Shown: positions 8,271-16,468, numbered from the stretch's first letter. The stretch: 27,564 nt of DNA from Rhizobiaceae bacterium (GCA_021648425.1 JAKISV010000013.1:1-27564); one strand, 5' to 3'. Notes: generated from the sequence alone by a model not told the origin. Translations and numbers: made by a program.

Positions 8271-9446
8271 CTAAAACAAATCTGCAGGGTTGGCTTTAGC
8301 AAGGCGGCGGGTGGCAATTGCACCTGATAATCCACACATGACTATCGTACCCACAAGCACAATGGCAGGCCTCGAAAACGGCATCACTAGCGGTAAACCG
8401 GTCACGTTTGCAACCAGACCATAAAGGCCAAGAGATATCAGAACCCCGGGAATAAATCCGAAGATCGCCAGCAGAAATGCCTCTTCAAACACAATCCCTA
8501 AAAAGAACTTCTGCGGATAGCCAATAGCCTTGCATGTTGCATATTCGCGCAGTTGGTCTGCAACATCAGTTGAAAGCACCTGGTAGACAATAATGATGCC
8601 AACCATAATACCCATGATAATGCCAAACCCGAATATCAACCCGACCGGCTTTTGAGTGGTTTGAAAATTCTGATCCCTGGCCACCGCCTGCGCCACCGTA
8701 TAAACACTGGTATCATAGGCAGGCAGCCGTTCGTGCAACCGCTGCATTGTTTCCTCGCGGTTAGCATTTTCTTCCAGCGTAACAAAAATGTAATTCGGAG
8801 CACCAGATGTCCTTTGGGGAAAGAGCCTGAGAAAGGTCTGGTCTGAGACTATTATATAGCCGTCAGCAATAAATCCGCCGCCAATTTCAAATGTATCATA
8901 AACATTCAATGTACGCCCGCGCGATTCAAATACCAACGGTGTGCCCGCTTCAATGCGGGTAAAAATATCCTTGGATACATTGCGGCTTTTACGATCGATT
9001 ATTGCATGATCCAATAAAGTGATCCCCTCCAGAGAATTATTGATATCATCTGAATTGAAAGCCCTGGCAGAAGGATCAACGCCAAAAATGTCCAGGGTAC
9101 GCAATGTCCCGTCTTGTTGTTTCCATTCCAGTTTGGCCAAAAATACCGGCGTTGCAGCTGCAACACCCGGCACAGAAAGGGCTTCAAACATTCTCTGACG
9201 GGGAATTGGACTGCCATCAGAAAGCGTATTCATATCGGATGCAGATACAAAAAAATCAGCATTCATCACATCATAGGGCAATTTGACGCTTTCAATCAAA
9301 GCGCCAAGAAATCCCAATTGCATAAACACCAGAATATTGGCAAAAGCCACGCCGGCGATAGCCGCTGCAAGCCTGGCCGGGTTATGCACAAGTTGCAGCC
9401 AGCCAATTGGCAGACGCCCCAGCAATCTGGTGAGAAATCCTGTCAT
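8271..9446 (-). CDS. devC: DevC-type ABC exporter permease
   Basis: A 391-residue inner-membrane permease of the FtsX/MacB-like fold. One membrane segment lies near the N-terminus (about 22-45), then a large periplasmic region (about 50-270), then three membrane segments (about 275-300, 325-355 and 360-380). The segment GIIMGIMVGIIIVYQVLSTDVADQLREYATCKAIG is the characteristic FtsX-domain entry, shown here in part: VADQLREYATCKAIGY. The start codon overlaps the stop of the upstream membrane fusion gene (ATGA at 9443-9446), showing translational coupling. Topology matches DevC of cyanobacterial glycolipid exporters and related proteobacterial systems. Confidence 0.92.
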   Translation of the reverse strand: MTGFLTRLLGRLPIGWLQLVHNPARLAAAIAGVAFANILVFMQLGFLGALIESVKLPYDVMNADFFVSASDMNTLSDGSPIPRQRMFEALSVPGVAAATPVFLAKLEWKQQDGTLRTLDIFGVDPSARAFNSDDINNSLEGITLLDHAIIDRKSRNVSKDIFTRIEAGTPLVFESRGRTLNVYDTFEIGGGFIADGYIIVSDQTFLRLFPQRTSGAPNYIFVTLEENANREETMQRLHERLPAYDTSVYTVAQAVARDQNFQTTQKPVGLIFGFGIIMGIMVGIIIVYQVLSTDVADQLREYATCKAIGYPQKFFLGIVFEEAFLLAIFGFIPGVLISLGLYGLVANVTGLPLVMPFSRPAIVLVGTIVMCGLSGAIATRRLAKANPADLF

Positions 9447-10762
9447 TTTGCCGGAACCTCGATACGCGCCAGCACCTGCAGGTTGGTAAATCGTTTTGCC
9501 GCATCTGATGAAGGTTCATCCAGTGTCACGGTAACAATTACTACTCGGGCATTGGTATTGGCTGCAGGACTTGAATCAATCAATTCCTGATTAGCCACTT
9601 CCAACCCGATTTTTGTCACCGTGCCAGTCAGTTTGCGTGGCAGTGCCTCCGCACTCATTTCAACAAGAGCACCCAGAACCACTGCACCAATCTGCGTTTG
9701 ATAAACCTCAACATCGGCCGTCATTTTTTTGATATTGCCAATATCAAGAATTCCTTTTGTCCCGGGCCTTTCACCCGCACGCACGTGGATTTTCAGAATT
9801 ACGCCACCGGTTGGCGCCACTACCATTGATTTGGCCAGATCGCTTTTGGCCCTGTTCAATTCACTGACAGCCGCATCAAGATTTCGTGCCGCGACCACAA
9901 CATCAGGTTGCTCATCAATCGATTTCACCTGAAATCTTGCAAGTGTCGCAGTCAACCGTTGCACCTCGCCTTGCGCCTGATCACGCACAGACAGTTTCTG
10001 ATCAAGCACCGAATTGGTTGTAAACCCGCGTTTAAACAAAGTATCAGTTCGCTCAAAATCTGCCTGGGCATTTTGCAGGGCGCTCTTTGCCCGCTGCAGC
10101 AAAGCGCTTGTTTCATCACTGCTGATAAGAACTGAATTCTTGATTTGCTCCAATGTTGCACGGCGCACCGAGATATTTGAGGTGGCATTATCCACATTTG
10201 CTTTCAGGCTGGCTTCATTATCAAGAACCGCCAACAGATCACCCGCCGCAACACTGTCACCTTCTTCCACGCTGAGTTTCGCAATTCGTGCATCGCCTGC
10301 ACCAAAAGGTGGGGCCACTGTTCTGACATTTCCCTCCGGCAGCAATTTTCCCAGGCCAACAATTTTCCGGTTCTGTTTTTCAGCCAGCAATGCTGCATCT
10401 GTTGCTGAGGGACGTGGATTGGCCGGAATAGCGATAGGTGTTTGTGTACCCCCGCCCGGCTCAAGATTTAGTACCCGCATAATAAATTTGATACCGGGCG
10501 GTTGAAAATATAGCGCAACGGTCCCAACGGTTGCCGCAAACAGGAAAATCAACGGAACAAACCGAATTTTTCGCAAAATCCGCCACGGTAAAGAAGAAGT
10601 CTTCCCATTGGTTTGAGCTTTGTTATTTACCAATAACGGCAAATTACTCTCATCAGGAGAAGCTTGCGATTTTTGCCCTGCTTCCAGATTATCATTGGCA
10701 TTATGCGGCGAACTGCTCATATTTAATCTCATTGCTTCGGTTGCAGGCAATACTGATTTCAT
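9443..10762 (-). CDS. devB: HlyD/DevB-type membrane fusion protein
   Basis: About 439 residues. A cytoplasmic N-terminal stretch rich in polar residues is followed by one membrane anchor (FVPLIFLFAATVGTVALYF, near residues 70-90). A periplasmic adaptor follows: lipoyl-like half (GDLLAVLDNEASLKA), long helical hairpin with many A/Q/R residues, second half (VVAPTGGVILKIHVRAGERPG), then a beta-barrel domain. It bridges the DevC permease to an outer membrane channel. Start is ambiguous: ATG at 10762, 10732 or 10720, plus a TTG at 10765, none with a strong Shine-Dalgarno sequence. It is the first gene of the three-gene operon, facing the TetR gene across two operator-like repeats, so repression by that TetR is the likely control. 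Confidence 0.9.
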   Translation of the reverse strand: MKSVLPATEAMRLNMSSSPHNANDNLEAGQKSQASPDESNLPLLVNNKAQTNGKTSSLPWRILRKIRFVPLIFLFAATVGTVALYFQPPGIKFIMRVLNLEPGGGTQTPIAIPANPRPSATDAALLAEKQNRKIVGLGKLLPEGNVRTVAPPFGAGDARIAKLSVEEGDSVAAGDLLAVLDNEASLKANVDNATSNISVRRATLEQIKNSVLISSDETSALLQRAKSALQNAQADFERTDTLFKRGFTTNSVLDQKLSVRDQAQGEVQRLTATLARFQVKSIDEQPDVVVAARNLDAAVSELNRAKSDLAKSMVVAPTGGVILKIHVRAGERPGTKGILDIGNIKKMTADVEVYQTQIGAVVLGALVEMSAEALPRKLTGTVTKIGLEVANQELIDSSPAANTNARVVIVTVTLDEPSSDAAKRFTNLQVLARIEVPAK

Positions 10763-10775
10763 CAATAATTGTTAT

Positions 10776-10789
10776 TGACTGAAAAGTCA
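10776..10789. promoter_or_regulatory. TetR operator-like repeat, copy 1
   Basis: TGACT-GAAA-AGTCA, with perfect 5-bp arms, lies 13 bp before the devB start. The same motif occurs 46 bp away at 10822. Paired inverted repeats between a TetR gene and a divergent transporter are the usual arrangement for TetR control. On the plus strand the left arm overlaps a TTGACT that could serve as a -35 box for the tetR gene. Confidence 0.7.
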
Positions 10790-10821
10790 TTATCATGGAT
10801 GCTAAGTCCTAGCAACGTAAA

Positions 10822-10835
10822 TGACTCAAAAGTCA
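10822..10835. promoter_or_regulatory. TetR operator-like repeat, copy 2
   Basis: TGACT-CAAA-AGTCA, identical arms to copy 1 and differing only at the first central base. It sits 19 bp ahead of the tetR start codon, so binding could block tetR itself as well as the exporter operon. Confidence 0.7.
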
Positions 10836-10854
10836 CTATCGAAAACACTGATAA

Positions 10855-11502
10855 ATGTCACCGCGACTTGATACTAAACCACCCGTCAAGCGACGCAAAG
10901 AGGCCCGCCCTGGGGAAATCATTGAGGCAGGCCTGCATGAATTTGCAAAAAACGGCTTTGACGGCACGCGCCTGGATGATGTTGCAAAGCGTGCAGGCAT
11001 CGCAAAAGGCACTATTTATCGATATTTCGACGATAAAGAAGCATTGTTTCTGGCCGCAGTTCTATCCTATGCAACTCCGATATTTGAGCAGATTGACGAT
11101 GTTATTGATGGCTATCAGGGCACAACACGCCAGTTACTCACCCATCTGTTTAAGGTAATCCATGCCAATCTTGTCCATGGCAAGTTGCATATTTTATTGA
11201 GAATAATAATTACTGAAGGCAGAAAGTTTCCTCAACTGCCCAAACTATATCATCGCGAAGGTGTCAGGAACGGGCAAAAAATGCTCAAGCGCATTATTGA
11301 TCGGGGTATCGCTGCTGGTGAAATCCGCCCGGGCGCTGCCACTGATCTGCCAATCGTTATAATGGCACCTGCCCTGATGGCGGCAGTCTGGAAAATGACG
11401 TTCGAAGATCAACAATCAATCGCACCGGATAAATTCCTCGACGCGCATGTTGACCTGGTACTCAATGGCATATTGAAAACCGAGACTCCAGACCCCGATT
11501 GA
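10855..11502 (+). CDS. TetR/AcrR family transcriptional regulator
   Basis: A 215-residue repressor-type protein. The N-terminal helix-turn-helix runs from about residue 20 to 66 (GEIIEAGLHEFAKNGF, DDVAKRAGIAKGTIYRYF), the standard TetR DNA-binding domain. The remaining helices form the ligand-binding and dimer domain, which is variable, so the inducer cannot be predicted. It is divergent from the DevABC operon and separated from it by two TGACT-N4-AGTCA repeats, making it the probable local and auto-regulator. Its TGA stop (11500-11502) directly abuts the stop codon of the convergent dctM gene, leaving no space for a terminator. Confidence 0.94.
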   Translation: MSPRLDTKPPVKRRKEARPGEIIEAGLHEFAKNGFDGTRLDDVAKRAGIAKGTIYRYFDDKEALFLAAVLSYATPIFEQIDDVIDGYQGTTRQLLTHLFKVIHANLVHGKLHILLRIIITEGRKFPQLPKLYHREGVRNGQKMLKRIIDRGIAAGEIRPGAATDLPIVIMAPALMAAVWKMTFEDQQSIAPDKFLDAHVDLVLNGILKTETPDPD

Positions 11503-12828
11503 TCATCCGTAAACGATACCCGGCAGCCAGGTGATGATTTTTGGGAAAATCATCAATATCGTCAAACCAAACAATTGGATAGCAAGAAACGGCAGGGCCG
11601 ATTTGAAAATATCCGACATCGGTATTGATGATGGCGCCACACCACGCAGATAAAACAGCGCATAGCCAAATGGTGGCGACAGGAAACTCATCTGCATATT
11701 CACCAGATAAAGCACACCAAACCACAGCGGGTCAAAACCCAGATCCTTGATAATGGGAACAAAGATCGGCACTGCCAGCAGCAAAATACCGACCCAATCG
11801 AGGAACATGCCCAGGATAATCAGTATCAACATCATCAGGATCAAAATGCCCCAGCGACCAAGGCCGGTAGCTTCCAGTGCGCCGGTAACGAACTGCTGCC
11901 CGCCTTCCAGCACATAAAGGCCAACAAAGATGGTCGCACCAAACATGATCCAGATGACCATCGATGAAGCTTTCAGCGTGGTAATACAGGCTTCGCGCAC
12001 GGTACGCCAATCGAGCTGACCATGCAGGGCAGCAACAATGAACGAACCAAACGTACCAATACCCGCCGCCTCAACCGGGGTTGCAGCACCTGAAAACAGG
12101 GCCGTAAACACCACAAGAATAAGCATGATGGGTGCCGCCATTTTGCGCATCAACTGGAATTTTTCGCGAATGCTGATGCGCTCCTGGACAGGAATTGCCG
12201 GACCCAGTTCGGGATTTATGTAGCAGCGAACGGTGACATAAAGAATGTACATTCCCGATAACATCAGGCCGGGAAAAACAGCCCCGACAAACAACTCACC
12301 AACGGACTGGTCAGCTACAACCGCATAGATGATAGCGAGAATGGAGGGTGGGATAAGAATGCCCAATGTGCCGCCAGCCATGATTGCGCCCATGGCGATT
12401 TTTGAATCATATCTGCGCTGTAACATCGCGGGTAATGCAATTATTCCCATGGTGACAACGGCTGCGCCAATCACGCCGACCATCGCGGCCAGAATGGTTG
12501 AAGCTATAATAGTCGCAGACGCCAACCCGCCTTTCAGGCCGCCCAGCAGTTTGTATATAACATCAAACATGCTTTTGATTATGCCGGCGCGTTCCAACAT
12601 TGAGGCCATGAATATGAACAGCGGAATTGCGGACAACTGATAATCCGTCATTAACGGAAAAATGCGCGAGGGAACAATGTTCAGTGTGTCGGCATCACCC
12701 AGAAGAAACAGGAAGATTACGGCAACACCACCGGTGACAAATGCCAGAGGAAGCCCGGACATTAATAGCACTATCAGACTGCCGAACATCAAAAGTGTCA
12801 GCCAGCCAATATCGATTTCAAGACCCAT
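11503..12828 (-). CDS. dctM: TRAP transporter large permease (DctM family)
   Basis: A 441-residue, highly hydrophobic inner-membrane protein with about 12 membrane segments. It is the ion-coupled transport subunit of a tripartite ATP-independent periplasmic transporter. DctM-type features include the N-terminal LPLAFVTGG, the glycine-rich GGTLGILIPPSI segment and the LDWVGILLLAVPIFVPII stretch. AAGGAG lies 8 nt before the ATG. The start overlaps the end of the dctQ-like gene by 11 bp, so the two are translationally coupled. It works with the small permease and the periplasmic binding protein encoded upstream on the same strand. Confidence 0.96.
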   Translation of the reverse strand: MGLEIDIGWLTLLMFGSLIVLLMSGLPLAFVTGGVAVIFLFLLGDADTLNIVPSRIFPLMTDYQLSAIPLFIFMASMLERAGIIKSMFDVIYKLLGGLKGGLASATIIASTILAAMVGVIGAAVVTMGIIALPAMLQRRYDSKIAMGAIMAGGTLGILIPPSILAIIYAVVADQSVGELFVGAVFPGLMLSGMYILYVTVRCYINPELGPAIPVQERISIREKFQLMRKMAAPIMLILVVFTALFSGAATPVEAAGIGTFGSFIVAALHGQLDWRTVREACITTLKASSMVIWIMFGATIFVGLYVLEGGQQFVTGALEATGLGRWGILILMMLILIILGMFLDWVGILLLAVPIFVPIIKDLGFDPLWFGVLYLVNMQMSFLSPPFGYALFYLRGVAPSSIPMSDIFKSALPFLAIQLFGLTILMIFPKIITWLPGIVYG

Positions 12829-14032
12829 TGGACATCTCCTTGTTGGGAGTAATTACAAGTGAAATGTCCTTCATGAGCTTCGAAATACCCTGCAATATCA
12901 GCAGTACAGCCCCCAGAACAATAACGGCTTTTACCGGCCAGTATTGTATGGCCCATTCGGTAAACGAGACTTCGCCCTGGCGTATGGAATCGGCTGCAAA
13001 TATCCAACCGGTCATCAGCAGGGTTCCGGCAAACAGGAAGAAAAACACCGAGGTCATAAGATCGACAACAGCTTTGCCGCGCGCAGAGAAATTGGCATAG
13101 AAAATGTCAACCCGCACATGGCTTTCGGTGAGCATCGCATAGGCGCCTGCAATCAGGTACTGCATACCGAACATTAAGAACATGCCTTCATGAGCCCAGT
13201 TGGTCGGCGAATTAAAGACATAGCGCACGATCACCTCGTAATAATATACAAACACTGCAATGACCGACCAAAGAGCTACAAATTCGCCGGTGAACAGTGA
13301 TATGCGGTCAATGACACCGGTAAATCCGGTGCCGGCCAGTTCCCGGTCATCGGGCAATATCTCTCTCACCACCTCGTCATCAGGGTTGGATTCAAGATAG
13401 GCTTTGGCCTTGCGGGTCATTGAGGGTATCAGCAGAAAATCAATTGCCATGAATGCGACAATGGCGAGAAACGCATAAAAGGCGGTTGATGACCATTGTT
13501 GGCGTGTTGCTTCAGCTTCCTGAACCTTGGGTACTAGCGTTTTGCTTTCTGCTGCCAATTCAACCAGCTTGTCGCGGGAATTGGTTCTGGTTGCAGTTTG
13601 TTTGTCGATGGTGCGTTGCAGACGTCGGCGATCATTTTCTGCGTCCACACTCAGTGCATTGAAAGTTTGTTGTGCTTTCTCAAGCCTAACATTGGCCTTG
13701 TCCAGACGCCTCTGGATGCGCGCAGAACTTGACTCAATGGCACTGATTGCTCCTCTGGCATCAGAAAAAACAACGCGCGCTTCACGCTCCATTGAGCTGG
13801 AATACAAAATAATGGCAAACAGCGGCCAGTATAAAAAGCCCCATTTGTTTTTCAGGTAAAGACGGTGAAAACCAAAGAAACCGCCGACCAGCCAGATAAA
13901 ATAGGCGATGCCAACAGAGCGTGAGCCTGGCACGGGCTGAACCTGCCGTGATAGATACATGGCAACAAGTGGAAAGATTATCAATCCGGCCCAGTAAAGC
14001 CAATGGGGTAATACGAACTGAATGTCCGGCAT
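12818..14032 (-). CDS. dctQ: TRAP small permease (DctQ) fused to TM2 and coiled-coil domains
   Basis: At 404 residues this is about twice the usual DctQ length. The C-terminal part (about 240-395) is a normal DctQ: four membrane segments with YEVIVRYVFNSPTNWAHE and ESHVRVDIFY. The extra N-terminal part has a membrane segment at 11-27 and a TM2-type hairpin at 42-80 with the hallmark GGFFGFHRLYL. A charged helical stretch at about 82-180, heptad-like and rich in E/K/Q/R/A, is a probable coiled coil. Another membrane segment lies at 183-203. A single uninterrupted frame with GGAGGG ahead of the ATG makes the fusion look genuine rather than a sequencing artefact. The role of the extension is unknown; it could anchor, oligomerise or sense the membrane. 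Confidence 0.93.
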   Translation of the reverse strand: MPDIQFVLPHWLYWAGLIIFPLVAMYLSRQVQPVPGSRSVGIAYFIWLVGGFFGFHRLYLKNKWGFLYWPLFAIILYSSSMEREARVVFSDARGAISAIESSSARIQRRLDKANVRLEKAQQTFNALSVDAENDRRRLQRTIDKQTATRTNSRDKLVELAAESKTLVPKVQEAEATRQQWSSTAFYAFLAIVAFMAIDFLLIPSMTRKAKAYLESNPDDEVVREILPDDRELAGTGFTGVIDRISLFTGEFVALWSVIAVFVYYYEVIVRYVFNSPTNWAHEGMFLMFGMQYLIAGAYAMLTESHVRVDIFYANFSARGKAVVDLMTSVFFFLFAGTLLMTGWIFAADSIRQGEVSFTEWAIQYWPVKAVIVLGAVLLILQGISKLMKDISLVITPNKEMSNGS

Positions 14033-14101
14033 AATTCACCCTCCACAGTGCAGCCGCCTTAAACGGCAGTGAATTAAATTTTGGAACTAAATGTTAAATG
14101 G

Positions 14102-14122
14102 CCCCCGACAGTTTGCCGGGGG
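14102..14122 (-). promoter_or_regulatory. Intercistronic hairpin between dctP and dctQ
   Basis: On the minus-strand RNA, CCCCCGGCA pairs with TGTCGGGGG around an AAC loop: nine pairs including one G-U. On the plus strand the same position would be an A-C mismatch, so the structure suits the operon transcript. It lies 16 bp after the dctP stop and lacks a T-run, fitting an mRNA-stabilising or attenuating element that raises binding protein over permease levels rather than a full terminator. Confidence 0.55.
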
Positions 14123-14138
14123 AACAGTTTATTAGGAT

Positions 14139-15296
14139 CTACAGATCGAGTTTCTGGCCTTCAATCATCTCAGGCGTGACATAGCCAAGCGTACCAGACA
14201 TCATGTAGTCGAGCTGGATCTTGAAGATCTTCGCTGCGGCCTTGTCTTTATTTGCCCAGGCATACCAGCGACGAACCGCAATCTCGGTGATCACATCCAC
14301 ATCATCCTGCGAAAGGCGCGTCACTTCAGTGCCGGCTTTTTCAAATTCTTTCCAGGCCAATTGGTCCGCTGCCTGAATTTTCGCATGATGGAGATTGGAA
14401 TAGACCTGCACTTCAGAATGCATGAATTTTTTCATCTCATCCGAAAGCTTGTCCCATGATTTCTGACCCACTGTAATATCCATCAAATCAACCGGCTGAT
14501 AAACCGACATGAAGCCTGGTGGGCCCATGGAGATATAATCAGTCACCTGATCAAAGCCAAGCGCCAGGTTGATTGCAGGACCCACATAGTCGGCCACATC
14601 AATCGTGCCTTTTTCCAGCGCCGGGAAGATTTCTGAACCAGGGAGCAGCGTGGTTTTAGCACCCAATTCCTGGAAAACTTCAGCAACCATACCACCGGGA
14701 AGGCGCATTTTGCGGCCGCGGAAATCATCGACTGAACGAATAGGAACCTTGGAATGGATGATGTTTGCACCATGGTGAACCGGCCCGACATAATGCATGC
14801 CTTCCTTGGCAAACAGTTCACGGGCAATTTCCAGACCACCAAGACCATAGTAGAATACATCCCACTCATGGGGATTACGAAGGCCCATGGGGTAGGAACT
14901 CAGGAATACAGATGCAGGAATTCGTCCTGCCCAGTAGAGCGTGAACGGGTTCATTGCATCAAGCACACCGTTTTTCACCGCATCAAAAAGCTGGAAGTCA
15001 CCCACAACATCTTTCGCACCAAACGGAATGAACTTTAACTGACCATTGGTTTTTTCTTCGATCGAACCACACCAGTCCTTGAAGATTTGCAGGCCAATGC
15101 CGCCTGGCCAGGAAGTCTGGATTTTCCAGGTTGTCTTGTCACCGGCCGCCGTTGCAATTGAAGGCGCCGCCAATGTACCCGCGGCAGCTACGCCAACCGC
15201 CATCGATTTTAGCAGGTTACGGCGACTCTCAACAATGCCCCCGGATTTACCGGTGGACTTGTCGGTCGCACGCGATCTTTTATTTGAAGTTTTCAT
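14139..15296 (-). CDS. dctP: TRAP transporter substrate-binding protein (DctP family, TakP-like)
   Basis: A 385-residue periplasmic binding protein. The N-terminus carries a twin-arginine signal: SRRNLLKS (R25, R26), hydrophobic AVGVAAAGTLAAPS and a likely cleavage after ATA near residue 50, so it is probably exported folded by Tat. The mature part follows the DctP fold (WKIQTSWPGG; ALEKGTIDVADYVGP), closest by eye to the TakP group that binds 2-oxo acids, lactate and related monocarboxylates. AGGGAGG lies upstream of the ATG. It is the first gene of the TRAP operon and divergent from the IclR gene. Given the neighbouring glycolate pathway, a C2 or hydroxy acid is a fair guess for the substrate, but this is inference. 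Confidence 0.94.
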   Translation of the reverse strand: MKTSNKRSRATDKSTGKSGGIVESRRNLLKSMAVGVAAAGTLAAPSIATAAGDKTTWKIQTSWPGGIGLQIFKDWCGSIEEKTNGQLKFIPFGAKDVVGDFQLFDAVKNGVLDAMNPFTLYWAGRIPASVFLSSYPMGLRNPHEWDVFYYGLGGLEIARELFAKEGMHYVGPVHHGANIIHSKVPIRSVDDFRGRKMRLPGGMVAEVFQELGAKTTLLPGSEIFPALEKGTIDVADYVGPAINLALGFDQVTDYISMGPPGFMSVYQPVDLMDITVGQKSWDKLSDEMKKFMHSEVQVYSNLHHAKIQAADQLAWKEFEKAGTEVTRLSQDDVDVITEIAVRRWYAWANKDKAAAKIFKIQLDYMMSGTLGYVTPEMIEGQKLDL

Positions 15297-15413
15297 TTCA
15301 AAGGATCCTCCCTTTTAACCCGTGTTTTGACTACTTGCACGAAATACTCAAATGGGCATTTACTTGTAATTGTTCGAGTGACCATCAGGACACCCAAATG
15401 CTAGGCCCCAATG

Positions 15414-15446
15414 TTGACAAGCTGTGATCTTGGATGCAATGATAAA
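15414..15446 (+). promoter_or_regulatory. bhcR: Possible promoter of the iclR gene
   Basis: A consensus -35 box TTGACA (15414-15419) is followed by AT-rich sequence containing GATAAA (15441-15446). Spacing of 21 bp is longer than optimal, so the -10 assignment is weak. The operator-like site at 15455-15471 falls directly downstream, as expected for autoregulation. Confidence 0.3.
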
Positions 15447-15454
15447 TGAAATCA

Positions 15455-15471
15455 ATTCCGTATCGTGGAAT
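15455..15471. promoter_or_regulatory. IclR operator-like site upstream of bhcR and dctP
   Basis: ATTCC-N7-GGAAT with the same half-sites and the same 17-bp length as the core of the perfect repeat before bhcA; 12 of 17 bases match. It lies 42 bp before the chosen TTG start of the IclR gene and about 160 bp before divergent dctP, so it could serve both. Confidence 0.6.
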
Positions 15472-15512
15472 ATGCGTTAAACTATGCCCTACTATCAGGA
15501 GGCAGGCATCCA

Positions 15513-16355
15513 TTGAAGACATCCCTCAAAAAGAAAAAACATCCCGCTGCAGGGCAAAAAACTCGCTCATCAACCGATGGTCAGGTGCAATCTTTAACCA
15601 GAGCCCTGTCAATTTTGAATGCCATTGCCGAAGATGAACAGGGCCTCACGCTTTCTGAAGTAGCCATCAAAGTAGGCCTGCCACCCTCAACCGCCCACCG
15701 CCATCTGACCACTATGCAACAGGAGCGGTTTGTTCGTTTTGATGGCAGTTCGGGTACCTGGTTGATTGGCGTCCAGGCATTTTTAACCGGCAATGCCTTC
15801 ATCGATTCACGCGATATTGCTTCCCTTGCCAGACCCCAGATGAAGCGCCTGATGGAGACCAGCGGGGAGACCGTCAACCTTGCTATTGCCGATGAAGATC
15901 AGGGAAATGTCATCTATCTGGCTCAGGTTGAGTGCCGCCATATGATGCGCGCCATATCCCGCCCGGGTGAACGAATACCCATGTATTGTACAGCTGTCGG
16001 CAAGGCAATCCTCGCCGCAATGCCTGATTCATCCGTATCATCAATTCTAAGAAAGACCGGTTTAAAGCGGGTGACGGACAAAACGATAACATCTCCGGGT
16101 AAGTTGCGCGAAGAACTGTCAAAAATCGCTGCCGACGGATATGCCGTGGATAATGAAGAACACGCCGTTGGGCTTAGATGCATTGCTTCTGTAATCTATA
16201 ATGAACATGGAGAACCCACCGCCGCAATCTCCCTGCTTGGCCCGGTAGCGCGAATTTCCGAACGCCAGATTTCAGAATTCGGCAAACTTGCCAGAGAAGC
16301 AGCTGCATCCATTACAATGGCAATCGGCGGTCGCATTCGCACTTTGCAGAACTAA
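15513..16355 (+). CDS. bhcR: IclR family regulator, probably BhcR
   Basis: A regulator of 280 residues if read from the TTG at 15513, chosen because AGGAGG (15497-15502) lies 10 nt upstream. A GTG at 15465 would add 16 residues but falls inside the operator-like repeat. After a basic N-terminus comes the winged helix-turn-helix (SLTRALSILNAIAEDEQG, LSEVAIKVGLPPSTAHRHL). The IclR effector domain follows, with RPGERIPMYCTAVGKAILA and EEHAVGLRCIASVIYNEHGE, where the conserved cysteine lines the ligand pocket. The gene directly precedes bhcABCD-glcDEF in the same orientation. In Paracoccus an IclR protein, BhcR, controls bhc genes and responds to glyoxylate; here that role is inferred from context and operator-like repeats. 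Confidence 0.88.
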   Translation: MKTSLKKKKHPAAGQKTRSSTDGQVQSLTRALSILNAIAEDEQGLTLSEVAIKVGLPPSTAHRHLTTMQQERFVRFDGSSGTWLIGVQAFLTGNAFIDSRDIASLARPQMKRLMETSGETVNLAIADEDQGNVIYLAQVECRHMMRAISRPGERIPMYCTAVGKAILAAMPDSSVSSILRKTGLKRVTDKTITSPGKLREELSKIAADGYAVDNEEHAVGLRCIASVIYNEHGEPTAAISLLGPVARISERQISEFGKLAREAAASITMAIGGRIRTLQN

Positions 16356-16445
16356 GAGAGTTTGTCCCGCAATATCCATCAGCTGAAATCAATCCGGCAG
16401 ATACTCATCATCGACAACAATCTGTAAAATAACATTTTTCTCTTT

Positions 16446-16468
16446 GCTATTCCACGATGTGGAATAGC
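16446..16468. promoter_or_regulatory. Perfect inverted repeat, probable BhcR operator of the bhc-glc operon
   Basis: Arms GCTATTCCAC and GTGGAATAGC are exact 10-bp reverse complements around GAT, 85 bp before the bhcA ATG. The core ATTCC-N7-GGAAT recurs upstream of bhcR. The length and position fit an IclR-family binding site. Upstream TAAAAT (16425-16430) could be a -10 box, without a good -35, which would suit an activator-dependent promoter. Confidence 0.75.

Noticed and set aside
15465..15512. GTG start giving a 296-residue IclR protein
   Set aside because: The GTG lies within the operator-like repeat and no Shine-Dalgarno sequence precedes it, whereas the TTG at 15513 has AGGAGG 10 nt upstream.
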